From Daldinia sp. FL1419 (lineage: Eukaryota; Ascomycota; Sordariomycetes; Xylariales; Hypoxylaceae), in assembly GCA_025201765.1 (NCBI GenBank), contig MU623402.1, forward strand, positions 62,001 to 126,000: DNA of 64,000 bases, written 5' to 3'. The number at the start of each line of letters is the position of its first letter. Positions within the stretch are counted from its first letter, which is position 1. A program made the translations under genes and the position numbers. Shown piece after piece: positions 33,224 to 42,865 of the stretch. The notes beneath the pieces were generated by a model that worked only from the letters and a program-made list of their open reading frames with translations, did not search any database and was not told where the DNA came from.

Positions 33224-34855
33224 GGGCGATGCTATTGTTTATGCTGTATATTATATATGGCATGTGAACATAGATTTCACCAACTCTTCGTTTCAGATCA
33301 TAAATGTGTTGGCATCTAGATATGGCATACCTGGGTACCAAACTAGGGCACAACGTACACAAAGCTGCCATCGGATGATGGCATACCCTGTCACTCTACA
33401 CTTACTATGTACGAGCATTTCCACAGCCAAGTGTATTAATAGTACCTATGCCTAGGTTAGGTAGGTAAGCATTATTTGAGACTTTAACGGCTCGTAGTTA
33501 GTCTTCGGAGTATAGCAACGTCTTGCATCTCCTAGAAGATACTTGTTTACAATACGTTAGGTCCTTGTCTGGTGGTGTTGGTTTATAGTGACTGACAATT
33601 ATTTGGAATAACTAACCCATGATTACTTACAAGCCAACCCGAAGGTTGTACCAATTAAAAGATATAACAAAATGCCGTACAACGCGTTAAAGACGCATGA
33701 ATTCGCAGCAGGGCCTACGTGCTATATCCGAGCCGCCGGTGTTTAGCGGAGCCAGTGTTTAGCGGAGAGTCGAATCGTCTCCTCGGATTTCCGAGATTTG
33801 TTTAGGGTGAAGTAAAGAAATTAGCGCAATCCAACAGTCGGTATTAATTAGTTGTCCATTCGGTACCAGGTTTGTTAGCATTATTAGTAGGTAGGTACCT
33901 AGGTACAGCGTAAATAGGTACCTGGGTGCCTTTCATTTGCCGTTGTTCATACTATGAGTAGAAGTGAACATTTTTCCAAGCAATGAGAGTGGCAATAATA
34001 TTCACAAATTATGTCTAGAAACAGTGTAATATATCTCCGAAAACGAATAACCCCCGAAACGAGATTACCAGTTTAGGAAATTATCTGGACTAAACCCCTG
34101 CCAAGATCTTATCCTTTTATGCCCACTGTTTGTATACATTGGAATCTCGATCTCCGAGCCACAGCTCCGAGGTTTCAACCCTCGACATCTTGACTATTTT
34201 AAACTAACTATAATAATAATAATAAAATACTACCGTAAAGGTATATGAATGTCATTTTTACTGTTGTGAGCATTGCAGGCGGGTTTACTGTGCAGATAAA
34301 GTGCATGTAGGTAGAAATTGCATTGTGCCATAGGTTCGGTTTCCTGAATCGATTTGGGTAACAAGCAAGATTCCAATAAAAGCTAAACAAGTTACCTGTT
34401 TGTATAAAAGTTTTGTCCATGTTAGTGTGCCTAATTCCTATTCTTCCCAAGATATATAGGTAGATACATAACAACTTCGCGCCTTGCTTTGGACTTAGTA
34501 CTCCTTTATTGAGGTTCGACGTCTAATACAGATGGTAAAAGTATGCGCCTACTAGAGCGGTTGTCTATCTCCCACGTCATCAAATCCCCTTTCCCTTCCG
34601 TCAGAATCGACAGGACGAATAAGACAAAAAAAGTTTTAAGCAGTCATAAAACAACAACCTGTCTTAGGTCCGAAGCTCCGAGGATAAGCGGAACATGCTC
34701 CCCAAGTCATACACAGTCTACATAGAATCTGTCAAACCGCACGACTGGTATTTTACAATCTTGTCTCCCAGGTCCCTCTCAACCATCAACTATATAATAT
34801 TTAACATTTACCTGACAACTGCACTGCCATCAACATTATCATCACTTCCGCCGTG
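33224..34855. promoter_or_regulatory. Bidirectional promoter region, reductase / MFS transporter
   Basis: The 1.6 kb between divergent starts. It contains a perfect palindromic pair CTCGGA-TT-TCCGAG (33782-33795, i.e. CGG-N4-CCG), preceded by a 13-base direct repeat GTGTTTAGCGGAG at 33739-33751 and 33755-33767, and further TCCGAG words near 33727, 34153, 34168 and 34675. These look like candidate binding sites for a Zn2Cys6 regulator. An (ATA)n run lies at about 34209-34226. Confidence 0.5.
33782..33795. promoter_or_regulatory. CGG-N4-CCG palindrome, candidate Zn2Cys6 site
   Basis: CTCGGATTTCCGAG: each half is the exact reverse complement of the other around a TT centre. Inverted CGG triplets with fixed spacing are the usual target of binuclear zinc cluster dimers. 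Binding by the cluster regulator is inference. Confidence 0.45.
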
Positions 34856-36250
34856 ATGGCTCTCGGCCCAGGCGTTCAACATGCACGCATGAGCGACTCT
34901 GAAGGTGTGACCATCTCTAACAACAGCTTCACAGCTGGCAGCGATAAAACCGATGTTAATAACGAGAAGACCCGCACACCCCCTGACGAGCTCGATAATG
35001 AGGCACAGTCGGCACCCAAGGAACCGCCAAAGACGGGACCACCACCGCCTCCCAACGGCGGCTTTCTCGCATGGCTCCATGTCCTCGCCGGTTTCATGTT
35101 ATTCTTCAACACATGGGGTATCCTCAACGCTTTTGGCGTTTTCCAGACCTACTACGAGTCCGGTATACTTTTCCAACGGTCATCTTCGGATATCTCATGG
35201 ATCGGTTCGATTCAATCCTTTATGGTTCTGGCCGGTGGTGTTTTCGCCGGCCCCGTCTACGATAGGGGTTACCTACGACACTTGTTAATCGTTGGGAGCT
35301 TTGGTATCGTGTTCGGCCACATGATGCTGAGCTTGTGTAAAGAATACTGGGAGGTTGTACTGGCTCAGGGTATTTGTGTCGGCTTGGGAGCAGGGATGCT
35401 GTTTGTACCCTGCGTATCACTGATCCCTACCTACTTCACCACTAAAATCGGCCTCGCTATAGGTTTGGCATCATCGGGTTCCTCAGTCGGCGGTGTCATA
35501 TACCCTATCGTCTTATATCAGCTCATCGGAAAAATTGGATTCGCCTGGTCCGTTCGCGTTATGGGGTTTATTGCCTTGGGAACTCTACTTTTCCCGATCT
35601 GTATCATGAGGATGCGATTCAGATCCCCGAAGCCCAGATCTATAATCGACTGGACCGCTTTCCGCGATATCCCCTACATGGCTTTTACCTTGACTACTTT
35701 TGTCGGTTTCATGGGTCTTAGCATCCTCATCTTCTACATCTCGTACTACCCCCAGGAACAAGGACTTACTGACGAAGCTTTATCGTTTTATATGGTCCCT
35801 ATTTTCAACGCCGCATCCTGTTTCGGTAGGGTCGTCCCGAATGCTATTTCGGATAAGGTTGGTCCTTTTAATGTCATCGCGCCATGTTCAATTATCACTG
35901 GCGTCTTGATGCTCTGCTTCATGGCCGCACATACCAGAGGTTCGGTAATTGCCATCGCGGTTCTTGCGGGGTTCTTCAGCGGTGTTTTTATTGCCATGCC
36001 ACCCGTCTGCTTCTTCCCTCTAACTCAAGACAAGTCTAAATTGGGAACAAGAGTTGGTATGGGTTTTGGCATTATCGCACTAGGTCTTTTGGTTGGAAGC
36101 CCAGTAGCTGGAGCTATTCTCGGCGAGACGAAGCCCTTAGAGTGGCGCGGACTATGGGGGTTCGGTGGCGCTACGGCAGCTCTAGCAGGGCTTATGTATA
36201 CTGCGCTGAGAATTTACCGCTCCGGATGGGCACTAAACATTAAGGCTTGA
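34856..36250 (+). CDS. MFS transporter, monocarboxylate porter (MCT) family
   Basis: 464 residues from the ATG at 34856; a second in-frame ATG at 34889 (MSDSEG) is an equally plausible start. A hydrophilic, Pro-rich cytosolic N-terminus leads to the fungal MCT signature 'PNGGFLAWLHVLAGFMLFFNTWGILNAFGVFQTYY' region (about residues 66-100), then a series of hydrophobic segments compatible with 12 membrane spans, including the GxGxG-rich segment 'GICVGLGAGMLFVPCVSLI' and 'SSGSSVGGVIYPIV'. Family members carry small organic acids or secondary metabolites across the plasma membrane. In the cluster it would export the acidic tropolone product or protect the cell; this is inferred from position. It is single-exon and divergent from the reductase gene. 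Confidence 0.88.
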   Translation: MALGPGVQHARMSDSEGVTISNNSFTAGSDKTDVNNEKTRTPPDELDNEAQSAPKEPPKTGPPPPPNGGFLAWLHVLAGFMLFFNTWGILNAFGVFQTYYESGILFQRSSSDISWIGSIQSFMVLAGGVFAGPVYDRGYLRHLLIVGSFGIVFGHMMLSLCKEYWEVVLAQGICVGLGAGMLFVPCVSLIPTYFTTKIGLAIGLASSGSSVGGVIYPIVLYQLIGKIGFAWSVRVMGFIALGTLLFPICIMRMRFRSPKPRSIIDWTAFRDIPYMAFTLTTFVGFMGLSILIFYISYYPQEQGLTDEALSFYMVPIFNAASCFGRVVPNAISDKVGPFNVIAPCSIITGVLMLCFMAAHTRGSVIAIAVLAGFFSGVFIAMPPVCFFPLTQDKSKLGTRVGMGFGIIALGLLVGSPVAGAILGETKPLEWRGLWGFGGATAALAGLMYTALRIYRSGWALNIKA

Positions 36251-36902
36251 TGTGATGGCCACGTAGGTTCTTAAGAGATTTTTAGGTACCATGCAAGGGG
36301 CTCCGTTGTTACATAGGGGGAGGTGGTTAGATAATTTTACATCCATACAGCATTGGAGTTCGTAGGACAACTCTATGAAGGATGTAAGGGACGAGTCTTC
36401 TATGCTTAGAGAGGTTTATGACATCAGATTGGTAACGGCCACGAGGTAAACCAAAAGCTCGTTTCCTTACCTGGGTAATTATTCTTTTTATCATGCTCAT
36501 GTTCAACCTGTTGACAGCCAAATATAAAGCATTCGCTCTCACCTATTTGCCCCTTTCCCACAGCGCAGCATAGGCAAGTATTTAGGTTAGATAGGTAGGT
36601 AGGTATTTAGGAATTAACGAGTTTGGCGCCATTACTCAAAGTATAACTTACCCTTCTAGAGTATCAATAGGCCAAGAGCGCTTACATTATGAAATAGTGC
36701 ATGAATTCGTATCATCTTATTTACTTGCTCTTTAGTGAGAATGCTTCGCAACGTGAAATATAGTGGTAGCTGATATAATGGGATTCGCTGCTTCGATTTT
36801 CAAGAACCAGCGTTACATACAGATATACCTATGTACGAATATCCCCAAGCCCAGCAGTCAACCCAACCTGGCTAACATCTAGTCAAGTATAACTTGATCA
36901 CT
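36251..36902. other. Convergent intergenic region
   Basis: 3' sides of the MFS and YCII-like genes. It holds a TAGGTAGGTAGG run at about 36589-36605. No gene seen. Confidence 0.4.
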
Positions 36903-37232
36903 TCATAGGGGCTTTCGTACCACGCATTTAATCGGAGTAATGGTGACTTTCTCAAGATCCCAGACGCCCACTTTCGCGTAGATGTCGTTGCTAATCAAGA
37001 CGCGGACCTCCTCTTCCGACTTCGCACGGAGCAGCACGGAGCTACCGGTGACAGCCAGCTCCTCGGTGGCAGTTTTGGGGTGCGAAGCAAGAGTAGGCCC
37101 AGACATGACGATAGTACCATTTCCTACTAAACTCTTCAGGTGGTCTATATGCGCCTGTACATTGCTTTGACGCGCCTCCGCCGCGCCTGGCTTGTCTGGT
37201 AGTTGGACCAGGAACTCGTTTAGCTCCGACAT
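36903..37232 (-). CDS. Small YCII-related protein
   Basis: 109 residues in one exon, start ATG at 37232. The pattern 'EFLVQLPDKPGAAEAR..VQAHIDHLKSLVGNGTIVMSGPTL' followed by 'GSSVLLRAKSEEEVRVLISNDIYAKVGVWDLEKVTITPI' matches the YCII alpha/beta fold: a first strand, a helix with the conserved His (HIDHL), the GP(T/L) turn, the 'a-EE-v..l..DPY' helix (here NDIYAKVGVW) and a final strand. YCII proteins are small dimeric ferredoxin-like enzymes or binding proteins; catalytic roles are established for only a few. They recur in fungal polyketide clusters. Here the gene is divergent from the iron dioxygenase, which suggests co-expression and possibly an isomerase, cyclase or dehydratase-type accessory role; that role is speculation. 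Confidence 0.85.
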   Translation of the reverse strand: MSELNEFLVQLPDKPGAAEARQSNVQAHIDHLKSLVGNGTIVMSGPTLASHPKTATEELAVTGSSVLLRAKSEEEVRVLISNDIYAKVGVWDLEKVTITPIKCVVRKPL

Positions 37233-38489
37233 ATTTATGGTTGAAACTCTTGAAAGCTTGGGTGGCTAATCGGTGTCGGCTAAGTTAGATACATGCATTC
37301 TAAGAATCCAAACTAGTCAAATTACATACCTGGAGGTCTTGCAAAGACGGATTTGCGTCTATATTGAAAATAAGTGATGTTTGACGGAACGATATAGGAA
37401 TATGAAAGTGACAGTCCTATATCTATAGATTATTATATTACCTTTTACACCGCCTTTACAGCCATGTCTAATGCAATCTCCACTTGAAGTGCTTGACTAC
37501 TGCGTTTTTATATTGCTTTTCTTTACATGCGGAGAAATCTCCGCGCCATAAAGTAGTGCCTCTCGAATCATCCTCCAAGTCCTTGATACGTTGCAATGCG
37601 AGGGATGGACAACTAAGCGGTCTACTAAGAGAACGAGTGCGCACAATCTTTGAGTGTTGTCAAACTACAGCGAAACACATCTTACACTGGCTTGAGGTGG
37701 GGAGAGAAGAAGCAATGTGAATAGTACCTCGCCACAATTCAGAGAGCAACCTTACACCGTGGTCCTCATCCGATTTCCCTTTCAGTCCTGTGGAAGTATC
37801 CTCATTCATGTGGTCATTACCTAGATTCCTTCTCATATGAATTACTGATGCGAAATTCTGACAACCAGCGTCAAAGTGAGCATAAATATTTTGCACCTGT
37901 GCAAATGCCCATATACCTATCTATTTGATTCGGTGCGGAGTTTCTTGTGTGCAGCTGGAATGCAGCTACACAGTAACTTTTCTGGCACTATCCTTACGCT
38001 CGTGGGATATGCCGATCAGCCCGTCATCACGGAGAAACGAATTCCGAATGTTCATAATTATTGTCGGTATGTCCTCGGAAGCACGGTACAGCATGGCTCA
38101 TGGGACACGTCATACATATTACATACCTAGATGAATCGGCCTGGGGTTTCCGGATCGCCACGGAAGGCGAGAATGTAATCCCATGGCTGACTAGCTCGGT
38201 GAATGGTTCTACTTGCGGCTGCTCTTACAATGTATAGAACTACTGTGCTTGTGCAAGTGGTATCGAGTAGTAAAATCATTTTCACATCGAACGACGTCTT
38301 TATTGGTCCGGGTCTAATCCTTTTGATAAGTGTAAGTTGGACCGTCCCTAGCAATAATCATTGTTCGTAAAACTAGAGACAATGGTATTTAGGTAGGTAT
38401 ATGGTAAGAGGTATTTATTATATACTAGCGATACATAACAAGGCGATAGTACTTCGAAATAAACCTACGCGTAACCAAAGCCAGTAAAA
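37233..38489. promoter_or_regulatory. Bidirectional promoter region, YCII-like / iron dioxygenase
   Basis: 1.26 kb between two divergent starts. One CTCGGA word occurs near 38075, matching the half-site repeated in the reductase/MFS promoter. Short open frames on both strands have no recognisable domain. Confidence 0.4.
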
Positions 38490-39649
38490 ATGGGCAGCAT
38501 CGAAAATATTCCTGAGATAGCACCTAATGCTATTCCTACTGTGGATATAAGCCCCTTCATAGATCCAAATGCGTCTGAGGAAGCCAGACAAGGTGTAGTA
38601 GACGCCGCCCGTGATGCCTGCACCAAATACGGATTCTTTTACCTCGCCGGTCATGGCATAAGTGACGAACAGCGGAACAGCATCCTCCAATGCGCCAGGA
38701 AATTCTTTAACCTCCCGCAGGATGAGCGTATGGAAGTCTGGGTTGGCAAGTCTCTTGGAAAGTCGTTTCGTGGCTATGAGCCACCTGGAATCCAAACCCA
38801 TCAAAAGGGTCTCCTACCCGACATTAAGGAGGTGAGTTCATCGACAACGATATCTAGCGATCTACCTACTGATTAAATATATACCTATATATACGGCAGA
38901 CAAGGTGCTCTAAACTAACGTGGATAAACTTCCAGTGCTTCTCGATCGGCCATGAGGTCCCAGCTGACCATCCAGATGCTGGTACCTTCTCAACCGGCCC
39001 CAACTTGTGGCCCAGAAATCTCGAGGATGAAGAATTCCGAATTCCTGCGATGGAGTACCAAGCCAGTATGCTCGGACTCTCCAAGGTGCTTCTCAAGATT
39101 CTCTCCCGTGGTCTTCCAAAAGCCTGGGGGAACCCCCCCGATGCAATGGATGAGATTACCGTCAACCCATCTATGCCCATGAGATTACTACATTACGCCC
39201 CTCAAGAAGTTATCGACGAACGACAATTCGGCGGTAAATTTTTGGCTCTTCATGGTTCTATTGTCCTACACATCTAACTATAGATAGTGGGTGACCACAC
39301 CGATTTTGGCTGTGTCACAATTCTTCTATTGGAAATGGGCACGAAGGGTTTGGAGGTTTGGTACCCGCCAACGGAGACATGGATCCCAGTACCGCCAAAA
39401 GAGAACACGTACGTGATCAACATGGGCGACATGATGCAGAAGTGGACCGCAGGCTACTACCGTAGCGCACGCCACCGTGTAATCACTTCTGGCACTAATC
39501 ACAGGTACTCCGTGCCGTGGTTCCTCAATGGTCAGCTTAAGCTCAAGTGCAAAGCTCTTGATGGCTCTGGCGTTGAGACTGTCGTCGGGGAACATATACG
39601 ACAACGCCTCATTGCTACCATGGGTGAGACCGGCAAGGCTCTGGAGTAG
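38490..39649 (+). CDS. tropC: 2-oxoglutarate/Fe(II) dioxygenase, tropolone ring-expansion type (TropC-like)
   Basis: Exons 38490-38831, 38936-39233 and 39288-39649 give 333 residues; the junctions are 'DIKE|CFSIGHEVP' and 'QFG|VGDHTDFG'. Order of features: the DIOX_N region (IPTVDISPFI, YGFFYLAGHGI), 'KSFRGYEPPGIQTH', 'TGPNLWP', the iron-binding His217-x-Asp219 in DHTDFG, distal His276 in ARHRV, and the 2-oxoglutarate-binding Arg286-x-Ser288 in HRYSVPWF. All key residues of an active enzyme are present and length is typical. TropC hydroxylates the methyl group of the dearomatised intermediate, triggering radical ring expansion to stipitaldehyde. Together with the synthase and the TropB-type enzyme it completes the set that defines fungal tropolone clusters. 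Alternatives are isopenicillin-N-synthase-like or gibberellin-oxidase-like hydroxylases of other pathways; context argues against them. Confidence 0.9.
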
Positions 39650-40436
39650 ACTAGCTGTGTCTTTAACATGCGCAGAGACCCAAAGGAGAGACCGAGGTCT
39701 CGGTGTATTGAGTTAGTGTAAATCTCCAATTGAAAGCAATAGTTCATACATACCCCTGTTTCTCCTAGGTATTGCTTTTCTCGTGGCTAACCTTGCGACA
39801 TATTTGGATGTGACTTTTCGAGATGGCACTTTATTATTTTATAGAATAATCTATGCCGTCGCGTTAGTCTCCTAGAAGATTATAAGCACACCGACAACTG
39901 CTAGTAGTCCTTGGTATGGTTAACACACATAAGGTGCGATGCGATGCAGTGAGGGGGGTATGGAGAGCCGCTTGAGAGTGCGCGTTTTCTACCATACGAT
40001 AAACGCCCTAATAATGTTTTACCAGGTCAAGGTAAAGTCATTTTCGTGGTATTGCACTTGGCTACGCTAGATATAGAGTAAGAGCATAGGGTCTCATTGA
40101 TGTTAAAGAGCTTTTATGCCCAGTAGGTATTGCATGATATCTTTGGTATAGGGGTGTCAATGTCAATCCAGTTGTTCACTGAAGACATCTCACGCACGAT
40201 TAATAGATATTACATACTGAGCTCTATATATCTTCAAATCTTGAGTTGGAAATGCATGTGATCCAATAGAGGAGGTAGTATCCTAATGAACATGGGGCAC
40301 AGTCAAACTGGATAAACCCCTGTTACAATTCGAGCACTGAAGCGAATGCATTTCTCTTTCTTACACAGCTTGTTTCGCCTCTTATACTACCTACTCATCT
40401 TGCCTACACTTTTAAGAATTTATATCGATATCTCCC
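39650..40436. other. Intergenic region, probable right cluster border
   Basis: AT-rich DNA after the dioxygenase stop codon. No gene recognised. The next genes to the right have no evident link to polyketide chemistry. Confidence 0.4.
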
Positions 40437-41428
40437 ATGATGAATATCCTAGATCTACCTCCCGAGGTCCTTCACATCATCTTGGTATATGCTGCTCTAA
40501 ATTGGCGTATCAAACGCGCCTTGAGACTGAGGCTCGTATGCAAAGTACTCGCAGCTATGACGCATTCCGCCCTTTTCGAAACACGTCTAATGGACCGCCA
40601 CATGTCTCTCGGGTCTGATAGGTGGTTGCGCGGGACTCGACACGATGCTCTTGGATTGTGGCAAAGATATCTAACCTAGTCTATAGATGTTTGAATGAAG
40701 AGGATCCCACAATTGGGCGTTTCGTCGAGATGCGAAGGATTGCGCAGGCCATCTCTCAGGAAACCGAACTCGACTGGCAAGATGTTGTTAAGATACTATG
40801 TTCGCTTGCGCTACATCATAGAGAGTATTCTGAACGTGACAAGGATTTCATCACAAAGAGCACAGCCTGAAGAAAACTTCAGTATAAACCTTTTAACAGT
40901 TGCTGCTCATCTCAATCTTGTATCGCTAGCTGAGCGACTACTTGCTGAAGGTTGTATTCCTAGGAATCACAACCATTTATTCGCGCGCCTGATCCAAGCG
41001 GCGGCGCAAGCAGGTAATATTGTCATGCTACGGACCCTAACTTCATTCCCAACGAGCGCATCATAGTCTACCCCTTACACGAGGCCGTCACCGCAAGTAA
41101 CATGTCGCTTGCTCGTAAACTCTTTCAGTCGGGTGCGCAGACCGAGATACCCATAGTCCTCAAGCAGCGGAGATTGACCATACTTTTCTGGGTCTTCACC
41201 CGAGAGCACGAAAGTATGATTCGGCTTCTCCTTGAATACGGCGCATCGTTCGACGGCATTCCGGATCCGAAACCAGATAATGACCCAAAAAGATGCCGGA
41301 AAGGATGGATTGGAAAGTATCTAGCAGTGATGACTTATCATCTAGGCTACGAATCGATGTCCGATATATTGCGTAAACGTGGATTCGAAGCCCCAAGGCC
41401 TTGTCCCTATGCCTTGTCCCTATCCTAA
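40437..41428 (+). pseudogene. Broken F-box / ankyrin-like protein gene
   Basis: The first frame (40437-40679) starts MMNILDLPPEVLHIIL, a clear F-box, and stops after 80 residues. Coding similarity continues in another frame from about 40676 (YRCLNEEDPTIGRFVEMRRIA, to 40870), changes frame again near 40860 (EENFSINLLTVAAHLNLVSLAERLL, to 41066), and again near 41050 (PNERIIVYPLHEAVTASNMSLARKLFQSGAQ, to 41428). The last parts carry ankyrin-like helices (LHEAVTASN, MIRLLLEYGASFDG). The breaks leave no room for introns (no intervening sequence is lost), so three small indels or sequencing errors are required. The intact form would be an SCF substrate adaptor of the expanded fungal F-box/ankyrin families. 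It is either a fairly recent pseudogene or an artefact of indel errors. Confidence 0.7.
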
Positions 41429-41991
41429 GCGCATGCACAACAATTGGGTAAACTGGCCCGAAGTTCGCGACAAAGCTTCGACAAAGTAACTTGGACCTAT
41501 ACATACTCCTTTATTCCTGGTATCAATTCCCATTGCTCCAGCAATCGTCGAGGAATCACTGCCGGTATTATCTCCAGCCTCCAGGATTCCACAACCATTC
41601 TGTTAACCAGTGATGCGGCCTTCCGGCACGTACGGGAATGTCGCCGATGCGATAGACCGGTGCGGGGCGGGTTGCACTGCTTACCAAACAGTCTGGCTTC
41701 TCAAGCACAGCGTCGGATGATGGATGTACTTCGACAAGGTCCATAATAGGTATCGAACTAAGACGGTCGGCTAGCAATCTAACCTACACTGTTGCTTGCT
41801 GGTGGGGAGTTCAGACTGAATGTAGTTAAAGGCTCCGTTGAGGAGATATCCAAGACCCCACTCCTCTACCTCCTTTACCCCCTTTTTCGGTTTTATTTAG
41901 CATATAAGCAAATCTTTTTTTTCTTTTTGTCTCTTTTCGAATTATACCACTTCATCGCCTAGCTATAAATCATTTGATCAGATCGCCCATC
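41429..41991. other. Intergenic region
   Basis: Promoter side of the Dabb gene; includes a T-rich run (about 41908-41935) just upstream of the start. The frame at 41444-41746 has no recognisable domain and is not called. Confidence 0.35.
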
Positions 41992-42486
41992 ATGGTTGTT
42001 AAACATATAGTTCTATTCCAATTCAAGGCCGATGTTGCCGTCGAGACCCAGGAAGAGGTATGTCGCTATCAGTTTCCATGTTACTTGCCTACCTACCTAC
42101 CTACCTACCTATCTACCTATTTACTATATGCCTAGGTAGGTACCTGTGCTAATATCTATGTAGGCAACTTCGCGTATGCTCGGCCTCAAGGAAGGCTGCC
42201 TCAACGCGTCGCAGAAACCATACATCAAGTCTCTTGTCGGCGGCCGAGACAACTCCATCGAGGGAGCGAGTGTATGCTAAGCAGTTAAAGCCGTATAGAG
42301 GAGTTCCATGCCCGCTAACTGCGCTCCCAGAATGGCATCACCCACGCCTTCATCGTAGAATTCGAATCGATCGAGGATCGGAACTACTACGTCAATTCGG
42401 ATAAGCACCATGGGGAATTCAAGAGCTTCATAGTACCCTTTTTGGAGAAGTTCACCATTGTGGATTTTTCTGAGGGAGTATTCTAG
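41992..42486 (+). CDS. Stress-responsive A/B barrel (Dabb) domain protein, three exons
   Basis: Exons 41992-42057, 42164-42271 and 42331-42486 give 109 residues. Sequence order: 'MVVKHIVLFQFKADV', a helix with 'ATSRMLGLKEGC', 'QKPYIKSLVGGRDNSIEG', 'GITHAFIVEFESIEDRNYYV', 'HGEFKSFIVPFLEK' and 'FTIVDFSEGVF'. This is the complete Dabb pattern: VKHIVLF first strand, ThaFvvEFes strand, the YY-v..d.H..F helix. Dabb proteins are small dimeric barrels; the plant olivetolic acid cyclase belongs to the same fold family, while most fungal members are uncharacterised stress proteins. Intron 1 contains a (CTAC)n repeat at about 42088-42112. It lies 2.3 kb outside the last biosynthetic gene with a broken gene between, so it is more likely a conserved neighbour than a pathway gene. 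Confidence 0.88.
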
Positions 42487-42865
42487 TATGCCATTTGATA
42501 CGGTGACATCATGGAGATTACATAGGCCTTATACGAGGATGTTTGGTTTATTCTCAGCTCTGGTTGCCAGACTTATAAGGTACCTAGGTAGCCATAATAT
42601 TTCACATTTGAGCAATTGCTTCTAATCTACCTAGGTAACTACTGCAAATGTGAAATCTTGGTGATCCGATTTCGTGGATTTCGTGCTACGTATTAGCGTC
42701 GTATGCGTGACCACCGTAATTGTTCTTTCGGATACAACCACCACTTGAGATCTCGGTATTATGTTAGACGGACCACTGTGGGATATCAACAATGAGTCGT
42801 GAAATCTATATATAGGTACCTTATATATATACTACTGATGGTCCCTGCCATCTGCGCTCTTATCC
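42487..42865. other. Convergent intergenic region
   Basis: Short AT-rich spacer between the 3' ends of the Dabb and App1 genes, with several TACCTAGGTA words. No gene. Confidence 0.4.

Noticed and set aside
39986..40436. Possible extra exon between the dioxygenase and the F-box relic
   Set aside because: The dioxygenase ends normally with a stop after the expected C-terminus, and no coding signal continues.
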